Origin: Nereida sp965655635 | GTDB taxonomy: Bacteria; Pseudomonadota; Alphaproteobacteria; Rhodobacterales; Rhodobacteraceae | DNA length: 64,000 bases | Reading direction: 5' to 3' | NCBI RefSeq assembly: GCF_965655635.1 | Contig: NZ_CBFHHE010000002.1 | Location: 71,966-135,965, forward strand | Shown: positions 1 to 8,344 of the stretch, piece by piece | Layout of the letters: the number at the start of each line of letters is the position of its first letter | How positions within the stretch are numbered: position 1 is the first letter of the stretch | The notes under the pieces: model-generated | Databases searched by the model: none | Told to the model about the DNA's origin: nothing | Seen by the model: the letters and a program-made list of their open reading frames with translations, nothing else | Translations under genes and position numbers: made by a program

Positions 1-579
1 CTCGCCACTAACGCGCTGCAGTTTGCCCATGCCCCAGAAAAGCGGGAAATTATCCAAGAATACTGGCTTTTTGCGCTAGCGATCATGGTCTGCATTTTCA
101 TAACGTCCATGTTCATCGCCGATTACCCTACAGCGCTTTTGACCGTGGCGATTGGTATTGCAATGGTTGTGTTTTCTTTGAATCTTTTGTTCCCGATCAG
201 CTTCGACCTGGGGCCGGGGCGTGGCTGGCATTTGGGATTTGGAATTCTGTCTGGGACACTTGGTGGGATTAGTTCGATTTGGTCGCCCACGGTTGCGATG
301 TATCTGGTCGCACGAGGTGTCTCGAAAGAGACTTTTATCGGCGCTACGGGTTTTCTGTTTCTGGCAGGTGCGTTACCATTAGGCGCTGGTCAGTTGGTGG
401 CAGGAGTCTTGACCCTTCCGATGTTTGTGAAATCAGCCTTCGCGTTGTGCGTAGTGCTAGTTGGATTTCGCATTGGCGAAGAGTTGCGGGCCCATGTGAG
501 CCAGAAATTCTTCCGTAAGGCGGTGTTGATCGCGTTCTTCTTAATGGGGTGCCGGCTGATCTTAAGCGGCTTGAATTGA
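1..579 (+). CDS. TauE/SafE-family sulfite/anion exporter (5' end outside window)
   Basis: The reading frame is open from base 1, so the N-terminus lies outside the window; 192 residues are visible against roughly 240-260 for the family. The visible part is almost entirely hydrophobic, with repeated membrane segments and a Gly/Pro-rich stretch with GGISSIWSPT near the middle, as in TauE/SafE (DUF81) permeases. Known members export sulfite, sulfoacetate-related anions or other small organic anions from sulfonate degradation. It converges with the minus-strand operon ending at 598, whose last genes look like sulfoacetate activation and reduction enzymes; this makes sulfite export a reasonable inference. 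Family call firm, substrate inferred. Confidence 0.8.
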   Translation, partial: LATNALQFAHAPEKREIIQEYWLFALAIMVCIFITSMFIADYPTALLTVAIGIAMVVFSLNLLFPISFDLGPGRGWHLGFGILSGTLGGISSIWSPTVAMYLVARGVSKETFIGATGFLFLAGALPLGAGQLVAGVLTLPMFVKSAFALCVVLVGFRIGEELRAHVSQKFFRKAVLIAFFLMGCRLILSGLN

Positions 580-597
580 AAGCCAGCTCGCCCCGGA

Positions 598-2091
598 TTA
601 ATTTCCGCCGTAGATCATTTCGTTCAGGTAGAGCCGCTGAATTTTTCCAGATGGTCCCTTGGGCAGTTCGGGCAGAATATGGACGACGTCGGGCGCTTTG
701 AATTTTCCGACGCGTTCGATGCACAGCAAGAGTAGTTCCGCGTCTTTAGCAGTTGAGGCTTCGCTCAGGCGTACCGCTGCTTCTACGCGTTCGCCGTAGC
801 TGTCGCATGGTCGAGCAAAGGCGGCTGCTTCGACAACGTCTGGGTGCTCGTATAACGCCTCGTCAATCTCGCGTGGAGCGATGTTTTCTCCACCTTTTAT
901 AATTAGCTCTTTGAGCCGCCCAGTGACAAAGACGTAGCCGTCTTTGTCCATACGCCCCAAATCGCCGGTCCGAAGCCAGTCACCGTGGAATGCTGCGGCT
1001 GTGGTGTCTGGATCATCTAAATATCGTTTCATCACATTCGGACCTCGGACCTGGATTTCACCCTCGACACCGCGGCGGCATTCCGTACCGTTATCGTCCG
1101 CAATCCGCGCCTCATTACTTATCCCTTGGCCGGCTGATCCAATTTTATGGAGTTCGGGATTAAGAGGATTGACGAGGCACTGCGCTGCCGTTTCCGTCAT
1201 TCCAAGAGACTCCACGATTGCCAGCCCAAACCGATCCTGAAAGGCACGCTGAGTTTCGACCGCAAGCGCCGAAGAGGCCGAGCGTGCGAAGCGCAGCTGA
1301 GGTTTATGGCTAGGGTGGGGCTCGGCCTTTCCATGGAGCAAATGGCTGATGATTGTGGGTACAACGGAGAACCACGTAATACCCCCATCGGCGGCCTGAT
1401 CCCAGAACTTGCTGGCTGAGAACCGAGAGACCATGGCGAGCGATCCTCCGGACACCAAGGCGCCCATTACCGATACGCAAAGCCCGTTGATATGATAAAA
1501 CGGCAAAACTCCCATACCGCGATCTTGCGGTGTTAACTCGTGGGAGACGCTGACGGTCCAGCCCCCGGCAAGCAAGCTAGATTGCGAATGCACAACACCT
1601 TTAGGTCGTCCAGTGGTGCCGGAGGTGTACATCAAAAGTGCGTCGTCATCAGTAGTTATGTCATGCAGTGGTACGGCCGCATCGGTTGGCCTGTAAAGCT
1701 CCAGGGCGTCTGGGCGCACTTTGTCAAAGGTTGTTATTTGGTCGTCATGTACGAATGCAAGACGCGCCTTGGAATGTTTCATTGCATAGGCAAGTGCATC
1801 TGGGCCTGCTGCAAGGTTCAGCATTGTCACTCGAAACCCGCCGTAAAGGACGGCGAAAAGAGCTCTTATACCTTCTAGCCCATTGGGATGCATCACGATG
1901 ACACTTTCGCCCTTCGCGATACCCTGCGCTGTGAGATCTCCGGCCACCTGTTTTGAGTGGGATCTGAGTGCAGCCCAGGTCAACGTTTCACCAGTTTCTG
2001 GGAAGACAAAAGCAGGACGACAGTCATTTCCCCGCTCATTGAGCCAGTCGCGAACTGTCCCGCGGGGCGGTGTTGCTAGATCAAACTTCAT
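598..2091 (-). CDS. AMP-forming acyl-CoA ligase, SauT-like (putative sulfoacetate-CoA ligase)
   Basis: A 497-residue adenylate-forming enzyme. The P-loop TSGTTGRPKG is at about residues 156-165, TGDLG and the GRLKELIIKGGENI hinge lie near 370-400, and a C-terminal catalytic Lys sits in GPSGKIQ near 480. I chose the ATG at 2091 because it overlaps the stop of the upstream aldehyde dehydrogenase in an ATGA junction; an in-frame start at 2109 is also possible. Ligase plus acylating aldehyde dehydrogenase is the SauT/SauS arrangement of sulfoacetate degradation (acid to acyl-CoA to aldehyde), and a TauE-type exporter gene ends just beyond. The acyl substrate is inferred; another short organic acid is possible. 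Confidence 0.7.
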   Translation of the reverse strand: MKFDLATPPRGTVRDWLNERGNDCRPAFVFPETGETLTWAALRSHSKQVAGDLTAQGIAKGESVIVMHPNGLEGIRALFAVLYGGFRVTMLNLAAGPDALAYAMKHSKARLAFVHDDQITTFDKVRPDALELYRPTDAAVPLHDITTDDDALLMYTSGTTGRPKGVVHSQSSLLAGGWTVSVSHELTPQDRGMGVLPFYHINGLCVSVMGALVSGGSLAMVSRFSASKFWDQAADGGITWFSVVPTIISHLLHGKAEPHPSHKPQLRFARSASSALAVETQRAFQDRFGLAIVESLGMTETAAQCLVNPLNPELHKIGSAGQGISNEARIADDNGTECRRGVEGEIQVRGPNVMKRYLDDPDTTAAAFHGDWLRTGDLGRMDKDGYVFVTGRLKELIIKGGENIAPREIDEALYEHPDVVEAAAFARPCDSYGERVEAAVRLSEASTAKDAELLLLCIERVGKFKAPDVVHILPELPKGPSGKIQRLYLNEMIYGGN

Positions 2092-3473
2092 CGGCCTGCT
2101 TCGTCCCAATACTCGGCAAAAATTGCGTCTAAGCTTGGTTCACGCGTTGGAATTTCACGGATGATCTTGGTGGACTGCATAAAGTGGCGGTAGTTGACGT
2201 TTTCGCCCACTGAATTTCCGCCCCATGTACCGCAGCCCATGGAAAGGGAAAATGGCATGCCGTTGGTGAAGGCTCCACCGGTAGCAAATGTATGGGCTTG
2301 ATTGACGATCACCCGGCTAGTGGGGATGGCTGTGGCGAGGGCTCTTGCGCGGTTGTCATCATTGGAATGGAGACCGACGGAATGGCCCGCGCCTTGATAC
2401 ACCTGGATGCGGCGTGTCACGGTGACGGCTTCGTCGAAATCGGAAGCGCGATATAGCGCCAAAACCCGGCTCAGTTTTTCGCCAGACAGAGGATGGTCCG
2501 GGCCAATACCGCGGGTTGGGACCGCAATATAGTCGGTTCCTTCCGGCACATCGAGATCTAGTGCTGCAATCATTTTGTCCGCATCTTGTGCAATCACCGA
2601 ACGGTTCAAATGCCCATTAGGCCAGAGCTTTGCTACGATCCCATCCTCATCGTCTACCAGTGCGCCGCCCGCCCGCGCCATCGCGGCGACAAAGGCGTCA
2701 TAAACTGCATCGACCACAACAGCCGAGTTCTCAGAGCTGCAAGAGGTGGCATTATCAAAGCACTTGGAGGCGCGAATTTTTTTAGCTGCTTCGTCCAGAT
2801 CGGCGGTTTCGTCCACGATCACAGTGACGTTGCCTGCGCCTACGGCGACTGCGGGCGTTCCTGCGGTTTGAGCGCGGTGCACGTTGTTCTGGCTCCCGGT
2901 ACAAACGATCATGTCGCATGCATCCATGAGCGCTTGTGTCTTTTCCTTTGAGCCGGGAGGGGGGATCATCTGCACCAAGTTCGGATCTTCGCCGATCTTG
3001 GTAAATTCGGTGTAAATATAGTCTAGCAGTCTCTCAGCGCAGGCTACGCCTTTAGGGGAGGGTGCCACAATAATTGCATTGCCGCATTTGAGCGCATTTA
3101 TAATATTATTGGCAGGTGTGGCAGCTGGGTTGGTCGAGGGTACAATAGCCGCTACAACTCCCTTAGCGCGCGCGATTTCCGTGATGCCCGATGTCGGATC
3201 ATCCGACATCACGCCAAAGGTTAGGGCATCCTTGAGATCATGCATCAAGCCAAAGGTCTTGCGATAGTTTTTGGTGATCTTATCGGGCACATTACCAAGG
3301 CCGGTTGTTTGCACAGCAAGTTCCGCCAAGTCGCGATTGCGGGCTGGTTCCATAATGGCCCAAGCTACTGCTTGAGCGGCACGGTTATAGCGCTCTTGTG
3401 AGCCTTCTGCCTCATATTGGGCTTGGGCAGCTTTCGCCAGCGCCACGATCGCTTCAATGCTGGTATCATTCAT
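2088..3473 (-). CDS. CoA-acylating aldehyde dehydrogenase, SauS-like (putative sulfoacetaldehyde dehydrogenase)
   Basis: A 461-residue member of the EutE/AdhE-N type acylating aldehyde dehydrogenases, which interconvert an acyl-CoA and its aldehyde with NAD(P)H. Visible marks are the substrate/CoA region PSTNPAATPANN near residue 113, GNAIIVAPSPKG, the cofactor region VGAGNVTVIVDE, and the nucleophile Cys within NATSCSSENS near 245. The C-terminal GENVNYRHFMQSTKI resembles, as I remember it, the SauS group rather than EutE or PduP. It sits 30 bp behind the TctA-like gene and overlaps the downstream ligase by 4 bp. The sulfoacetaldehyde assignment rests on this context; malonate-semialdehyde or another aldehyde is not excluded. 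Confidence 0.7.
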   Translation of the reverse strand: MNDTSIEAIVALAKAAQAQYEAEGSQERYNRAAQAVAWAIMEPARNRDLAELAVQTTGLGNVPDKITKNYRKTFGLMHDLKDALTFGVMSDDPTSGITEIARAKGVVAAIVPSTNPAATPANNIINALKCGNAIIVAPSPKGVACAERLLDYIYTEFTKIGEDPNLVQMIPPPGSKEKTQALMDACDMIVCTGSQNNVHRAQTAGTPAVAVGAGNVTVIVDETADLDEAAKKIRASKCFDNATSCSSENSAVVVDAVYDAFVAAMARAGGALVDDEDGIVAKLWPNGHLNRSVIAQDADKMIAALDLDVPEGTDYIAVPTRGIGPDHPLSGEKLSRVLALYRASDFDEAVTVTRRIQVYQGAGHSVGLHSNDDNRARALATAIPTSRVIVNQAHTFATGGAFTNGMPFSLSMGCGTWGGNSVGENVNYRHFMQSTKIIREIPTREPSLDAIFAEYWDEAGR

Positions 3474-3503
3474 CCCAACAAATTCCTTGGCTTTGCCAGC
3501 GGC

Positions 3504-4994
3504 CTACGCACTGGCTTTGGTTGATTTAAAGGCCCGGTAGAGGCTAGTGGCTAGCGTCAAAACCCCTGCGGCTATCAAAAATGCGCAAATTGGACGCGAG
3601 AAATAGGTACCTAGATCGTAATGTACCATCTGCATACCTTGCGCGAAGTTCTGCTCGCCAATTTTACCAAGGATCAGGCCAAGTACGATACCGGGGATTG
3701 AGAACCCAGAGCGGCGCAGCAGATAGCCAAAGATGCCAGCGAGAAACATTACAATGACGTCTAGAACTAAACCGCGGCCGATATAGGCACCGGTTGTTGC
3801 CAACATCAAGATTAGCGGCGCGAGAAACTGAAACGGGATCTTCAGTAGGTTCAGAATCGTTTTTGTTTCAACAAGGCCAATTACCAAGATCGATAGGTTG
3901 GCATAGAACATCGCCGCAAAGACGATCCAGATCAGATCGGGTGACAGCATAAAGACCAGTGGTCCAGGCTGCAGATCATGCATTTGGAACACAGCGACCA
4001 TCATCGCGGTCAGCGCACCACCTGGTAGACCCAGCGCCAGCAAAGGAATCATGGCAGCGCCCGTAGCAGCATTGTTGGCTGTCTCTGCGGAGATCACGCC
4101 TTCCAGCTTGCCCTTGCCGAATTCTTCAGGAGTTTTGGACCAGCGTACGGCCTCACCATAGCTCATGAAGGCAGCCAATGTAGCTCCTATGCCTGGCAAG
4201 ATGCCGCATAAAAAGCCGACGATGATGGACCTGAGAACCGCAACTTTGTGCATCCATAGCTCCAACCATGAAGGGAAGGTCATGGATACTTTGGGTGCTT
4301 TATATTTGCCGCTCGCCTTTTTCTCGGCCTGTACAAATATTTCAGATACCGCGAAAAAGCCTAAGATTGCGGGCACGAATGCAATCCCGGCTGCTAAATC
4401 CACCATGCCAAAGTTATAGCGGTTAATGCCGCCAACGGGGTCTTGTCCAACCGTCGCGATTAAGAGTCCGATCAGAACAGACATCCAGCCCTTCCAGATA
4501 GTGCGCGCGCCTATTGAGGAGGCGACGGCCAGGCCAAAGAATACCAAAGCGAAGATTTCCGGTGGTCCAATGTTGCGAATAGCCCAATTGGCCAGCGGCT
4601 CTGTCGCCGCCATCATGACCAAGGATGAAGCTATGCCGCCGATTGCAGAGCATAGCACCGCGGCACCTACGGCTTTGCCGGATTGTCCGTTCTGGGTCAT
4701 TGGATAGCCGTCGAAGGCCGTCGGCGCATTCTCAGCTGAACCGGGTATGTTGAAAAGAATTGCCGTGATCGCGCCACCATAGGTCCCCGTGCAGTAGATC
4801 ACCGCGAAAAGCATCACGCCTTGCGCGGGCTCAAGCGCTGCTGTGAAGGGGAGCAAGATGGCGGCAAGGGTCAGCATACTTACGCCGGGAATGGCCCCAA
4901 ACAGCATGCCACCGATGACGCCGAAAACAAATATGCCAATAGTGAATGGGTCGCCAAAAAGGGCTGCAGATCCAGCCAGAAAATTCTCTATCAT
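3504..4994 (-). CDS. Tripartite tricarboxylate transporter large membrane subunit, TctA family
   Basis: A 496-residue, very hydrophobic protein with about 11-12 predicted membrane segments. Typical TctA stretches are visible: FGAIPGVSMLTLAAIL near residue 32, GTYGGAITAILFNIPGSAENAPTAFDG near 70-95, and a second internal repeat LCGILPGIGATLAAFMSYGEA near 265. The two GxxPG repeats are the usual internal duplication of the family. TctA is the large channel-like subunit, working with TctB and a periplasmic binding protein to import carboxylates or similar anions. The TctB gene ends 7 bp upstream and the aldehyde dehydrogenase starts 30 bp downstream, so it should belong to the same transcript. 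Confidence 0.92.
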   Translation of the reverse strand: MIENFLAGSAALFGDPFTIGIFVFGVIGGMLFGAIPGVSMLTLAAILLPFTAALEPAQGVMLFAVIYCTGTYGGAITAILFNIPGSAENAPTAFDGYPMTQNGQSGKAVGAAVLCSAIGGIASSLVMMAATEPLANWAIRNIGPPEIFALVFFGLAVASSIGARTIWKGWMSVLIGLLIATVGQDPVGGINRYNFGMVDLAAGIAFVPAILGFFAVSEIFVQAEKKASGKYKAPKVSMTFPSWLELWMHKVAVLRSIIVGFLCGILPGIGATLAAFMSYGEAVRWSKTPEEFGKGKLEGVISAETANNAATGAAMIPLLALGLPGGALTAMMVAVFQMHDLQPGPLVFMLSPDLIWIVFAAMFYANLSILVIGLVETKTILNLLKIPFQFLAPLILMLATTGAYIGRGLVLDVIVMFLAGIFGYLLRRSGFSIPGIVLGLILGKIGEQNFAQGMQMVHYDLGTYFSRPICAFLIAAGVLTLATSLYRAFKSTKASA

Positions 4995-5001
4995 TGCGCG
5001 T

Positions 5002-5547
5002 TCAGATTCCTTGCAGCTTTGCGTTCATAGTAAGTATCCACGCGCTGAAGTCATAGAACGGTGATATGTTGCCCTGGGGCAATGGTGCGTTCAGTATTAC
5101 GAGGAACAGCCCTATGAACAATAGATAAATAAAGACCGTCATGATCACGATTGCTTTCCAGCGGCGCTCGCCAAATAGCCAGATAATGGCGGCGATGAAA
5201 AACGGCGCGGAGAAATAGATTCCAACCGGTTTGAGGAGCCACGCAAATACAATGGGCGTTAGCAAGACTGCCGTCATCCTCCGGATTGTTTTTGGATCGC
5301 TTAGATCAGCCTCATCATTGCTCGAACCGATCGTGCCCTGCGATAACGACCCGTTGCAATATTGAAACCAGATATTGCCAAGTGTCGCAAACAGTAGACA
5401 GCCAATGACTACGCGAGGCCATGCTGTGGCGCCATAGCGATAGATTTCTATCGGCTGGTTGAATTCGAATGAAAATCCATAAAAGGTGATTACAATCAGT
5501 AAGAAAGCTAATGCCTCAAGCAGATGTGCGCGCGTTAAATGTCCCAC
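5002..5547 (-). CDS. Tripartite tricarboxylate transporter small membrane subunit, TctB family
   Basis: A 181-residue protein with four predicted hydrophobic segments (about residues 10-28, 40-58, 90-110 and 120-155), the normal layout of the poorly conserved TctB subunit. The identification leans on this topology and on its place between the TctA gene (7 bp downstream) and the TctC gene (68 bp upstream). It is a membrane partner of TctA with no known catalytic residues. Confidence 0.85.
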   Translation of the reverse strand: MGHLTRAHLLEALAFLLIVITFYGFSFEFNQPIEIYRYGATAWPRVVIGCLLFATLGNIWFQYCNGSLSQGTIGSSNDEADLSDPKTIRRMTAVLLTPIVFAWLLKPVGIYFSAPFFIAAIIWLFGERRWKAIVIMTVFIYLLFIGLFLVILNAPLPQGNISPFYDFSAWILTMNAKLQGI

Positions 5548-5615
5548 GTAGTACCCCTATAAGGTTTTGAATGTGCGCAGCGCCGTGGGCGCCGCGCAAA
5601 GCGTGGTGTTAGTGC

Positions 5616-6629
5616 TTATTGCACTTCCATGCCCATGGCCTTGTAGACGTCCCGATACTGCGCAATGGATCGCGTAATCAAGTCTTTCGCGCCTTCGGTT
5701 TCGCGGTAGCTGTCGATCACGGTCATGAACTTGGATTCATTGAACGCTTGATAGCTGTCCTCGCAATAGCCTCGCTGGAAAGCCCACTTTAGCCACTCAA
5801 CACGGTCAGCAGGGGCGTCAGCGTGTACATAGAAACCGCGGAAGCGCAGCAGCGCCTCGAAATCCATGCCAGATTCGAGATGGGTCGGCACTTCTGCGAA
5901 GGCATCGGGGCGCTCTCCGAAGATTGTCAGGATTGGCTTGAACTGCCCCGCTTCGAGGAAGTTCCCCACGTCTCCTGGTTGTTCAAACAGCGCGTCGACT
6001 TGGCCGCCGAGCAAAGCGCCGTAGCGCGGAGCGCCCTTGTCGAAAGAGATCTGCTGGATTGACATGCCTGTTGCGTCGGTGATGAACTTCATCGTCACCC
6101 GTTCCATTGAGCCTTCTTTGGACACGTTGGCGATAGTAGCCTTGCCATCCTGCGCTTTTACCCATGCTACGAAGGAGGGCCAGTCGGTAAAGCGGGTCTC
6201 GTTGCTGCGGATGTAAATTTGGCTGAAGGTCACCTGGCTGATTGCCAGGGGGATCAAATCTTCCGCGGGGTTAGGTAGGGCAGAGTTCAGAGCGTGTGCC
6301 GATGAGGCGTCGTCGATGTGCTCCAGAACGTTGTAGCCATCGGCAGGCGCAGCCATGTAGGCTGTCATGCCGACCATCCCGGACCCACCTGGCTTGTGGT
6401 CGCGATTAATCGGAATGCCAGTCAACTCTGTCACGGCTTCAGCCATTGCAGCTGCAACTTGGCCTGAGCCGCCGGCTGGGCCATATGGCACAACCATAGT
6501 CAAGGCGCGTTCCGGGAAGCCGCTGGGCTTGTCAAAATTTGCTTCTGATCGTTTGCATTCAAATGCTGAAACAACGCTGGCGGTGAAAATAGCCGCGACA
6601 CACGCTGTTGCTCCGAGTAGATTATTCAT
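5616..6629 (-). CDS. Tripartite tricarboxylate transporter periplasmic binding protein, TctC/Bug family
   Basis: A 337-residue solute-binding protein. The ATG at 6629 is chosen over an upstream in-frame start because GGAGG lies 6 bp before it and it opens a signal peptide (MNNLLGATACVAAIF..VVSA, cleavage near residue 22). The mature part starts with the Bug-family beta-strand and loop LTMVVPYGPAGGSGQVAAA. The sequence is quite divergent, so I would not deduce the ligand from it; candidates from context are sulfoacetate, malonate or similar C2-C3 dianions. It is the first gene of the tctCBA–dehydrogenase–ligase operon, consistent with the large divergent regulatory region upstream. Confidence 0.88.
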   Translation of the reverse strand: MNNLLGATACVAAIFTASVVSAFECKRSEANFDKPSGFPERALTMVVPYGPAGGSGQVAAAMAEAVTELTGIPINRDHKPGGSGMVGMTAYMAAPADGYNVLEHIDDASSAHALNSALPNPAEDLIPLAISQVTFSQIYIRSNETRFTDWPSFVAWVKAQDGKATIANVSKEGSMERVTMKFITDATGMSIQQISFDKGAPRYGALLGGQVDALFEQPGDVGNFLEAGQFKPILTIFGERPDAFAEVPTHLESGMDFEALLRFRGFYVHADAPADRVEWLKWAFQRGYCEDSYQAFNESKFMTVIDSYRETEGAKDLITRSIAQYRDVYKAMGMEVQ

Positions 6630-6723
6630 ATTTTTCCTCCCAAAAGACAGCAGTCCTGTCCTCCCAAACGAAACCACCGTCCATTTACCAACCACATGAG
6701 CGCGGTTGCGAACCTTGAATTCT

Positions 6724-6753
6724 AAACAATGAAAACACTAATGCAAATTGTTT
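6724..6753. promoter_or_regulatory. Inverted repeat AAACAAT-N16-ATTGTTT, candidate operator
   Basis: Two exact 7-bp arms lie in the AT-rich part of the 465 bp region between tctC (minus strand) and matA (plus strand). A second, imperfect pairing (CAATGAAA with TTTCATTT) is nested in the same stretch. The position would suit a regulator controlling one or both divergent operons. No regulator gene adjoins it in the window. The rest of the region (about 6755-7080) shows no convincing gene or riboswitch. Confidence 0.35.
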
Positions 6754-7094
6754 CATTTTGTTGAGGTTTAAGATTTTTAAGTAATTGAAAAAAAGTAAAA
6801 ATTGTTATTCTCGTTGAGGGGGTGGTGACAAAAGTAACGTCGCTGACGCGTTTTTTACTCTTTGTGGAAGTCCATGGTCGATCGAATATTCGCCGTTGCT
6901 GAGATCACTTCCACCCAGGGAATTGCCCGATTCTGTGAAAGCCTTGTTGATAGAACTAGGCAAAGACATTGAAGCCGCAGGGGACGATTTGGCGTTCCTA
7001 TATTCAATTTTGAATTGCCAGGCCTGTCGACATTAGCCGCACTTTCCATAATTATCGTAATTCTGATGCTTTAAGCCATGATAGGAGAGGCGAT

Positions 7095-8333
7095 GTGAGC
7101 TATTTCAGCGAGTTGGTTTCAACTGTATTTGAGCGGCGCTATCAAAAGGCGCTCTCGAATGAAGTTGCTGACAGAACCGCATCGGAGTTGTGCGAAGACC
7201 TGCTTAGCAGTCACGGAGAGGTGTCAGGTGTCACTCTGGCACGCAACCTGCTGGATCGCTACGCGGGTATGACCCATGAGGAGAAAACAGCGTTTTTCGA
7301 ATTCATGGCTCATGATCTTGAGATCAACCCGGATGACGTCATCAGTTCGCTAGAGAAGTACCGAGAGAAACCGGCCAAAGGCACGTACTGTGCCTTTGCT
7401 GCCGCATGTGAGCCGCGCCGTCAGGAACTAGCACGACGCCTTAATCAGGTTCCTGGTGCGACCGGACAATTGGTTCAGATGCGCAAGGACCTGTTGGGCA
7501 TGATGAAAAACCGCCCTGATCTGGAACCGGTAGACGTAGATTTCAGGCATTTATTTGCGTCGTGGTTCAATCGTGGTTTTTTGGTGCTGCGGCCCATCGA
7601 TTGGTCAAGCCCTGCGGAAATCCTTGAAAAAATCATTGCCTACGAGGCGGTGCACGAAATTGATAGCTGGGATGATTTGCGCCGCAGATTAAAACCGACT
7701 GATCGGCGTTGTTTTGGCTTTTTTCACCCGTCGATGGCAGACGAGCCACTCATCTTCGTGGAGGTGGCTTTGACGAAGGGTGTGCCCAATTCTGTTCAGG
7801 GCTTGCTCACAAATGACCGCGTAGAGATTGAAGCCGAAGATGCCGACACAGCGGTCTTTTACTCAATTTCGAACTGCCAAGCAGGTTTAGCCGGTATTTC
7901 GTTTGGCAATTCTCTGATCAAGCAAGTCGTCTCTGATCTGTCAAAGGACCTACCTAACTTGTCGACATTCGTGACGCTTTCCCCAATTCCGGGGCTGAAT
8001 AAATGGCTTGGCGGTACTGACTTGGACATCTTAGAAGAGGCCGACAACCAAGCTGTTGCGGCGCATTATTTGCTTGAGGCGAAAAGGTCCGATGGGATGC
8101 CGTTCGACCCTGTTGCGCGGTTCCACTTGGGCAATGGCGCGCTGGTTTACGCCGTTCACGCAGAGGCAGACACGTCACCAAACGGGCGCAAGCAATCTAA
8201 TGGGGCAATGGTGAATTACCTCTACGATGTTTCCCAAATTTCACAAAACCACGAGAAATTCGTGGGCGAACGGACTGTCGTCGCATCCGCTGCTGTCAAA
8301 GCGCTGAGCGGATCGGTCGCGCCCAAAAGTTAA
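7095..8333 (+). CDS. matA: Malonyl-CoA decarboxylase
   Basis: A 412-residue enzyme converting malonyl-CoA to acetyl-CoA and CO2. The family's C-terminal catalytic domain is recognisable: HPSMADEPLIFVEVAL near residue 213, FYSISNCQAGLAGISFGNSLIKQV near 255-275, FVTLSPIPGLNKWL near 295, and DPVARFHLGNGA near 338. The N-terminal part is the helical MCD_N domain. The start is GTG at 7095: an ATG two bases earlier is followed at once by TGA, and AGGAGAGG lies at 7083-7090. It is 11 bp from matB and forms a malonate utilisation pair. Its divergent neighbour is a TTT transporter rather than the MatC carrier of rhizobia. Confidence 0.93.
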   Translation: MSYFSELVSTVFERRYQKALSNEVADRTASELCEDLLSSHGEVSGVTLARNLLDRYAGMTHEEKTAFFEFMAHDLEINPDDVISSLEKYREKPAKGTYCAFAAACEPRRQELARRLNQVPGATGQLVQMRKDLLGMMKNRPDLEPVDVDFRHLFASWFNRGFLVLRPIDWSSPAEILEKIIAYEAVHEIDSWDDLRRRLKPTDRRCFGFFHPSMADEPLIFVEVALTKGVPNSVQGLLTNDRVEIEAEDADTAVFYSISNCQAGLAGISFGNSLIKQVVSDLSKDLPNLSTFVTLSPIPGLNKWLGGTDLDILEEADNQAVAAHYLLEAKRSDGMPFDPVARFHLGNGALVYAVHAEADTSPNGRKQSNGAMVNYLYDVSQISQNHEKFVGERTVVASAAVKALSGSVAPKS

Positions 8334-8344
8334 GGAGACTGATC

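Noticed and set aside
6855..7092. Possible small or decayed gene before matA, including a plus-strand frame reading LPPRELPDSVKALLIELGK
   Set aside because: The frame has no start codon with a ribosome-binding site and no recognised family. It remains only a possible remnant.
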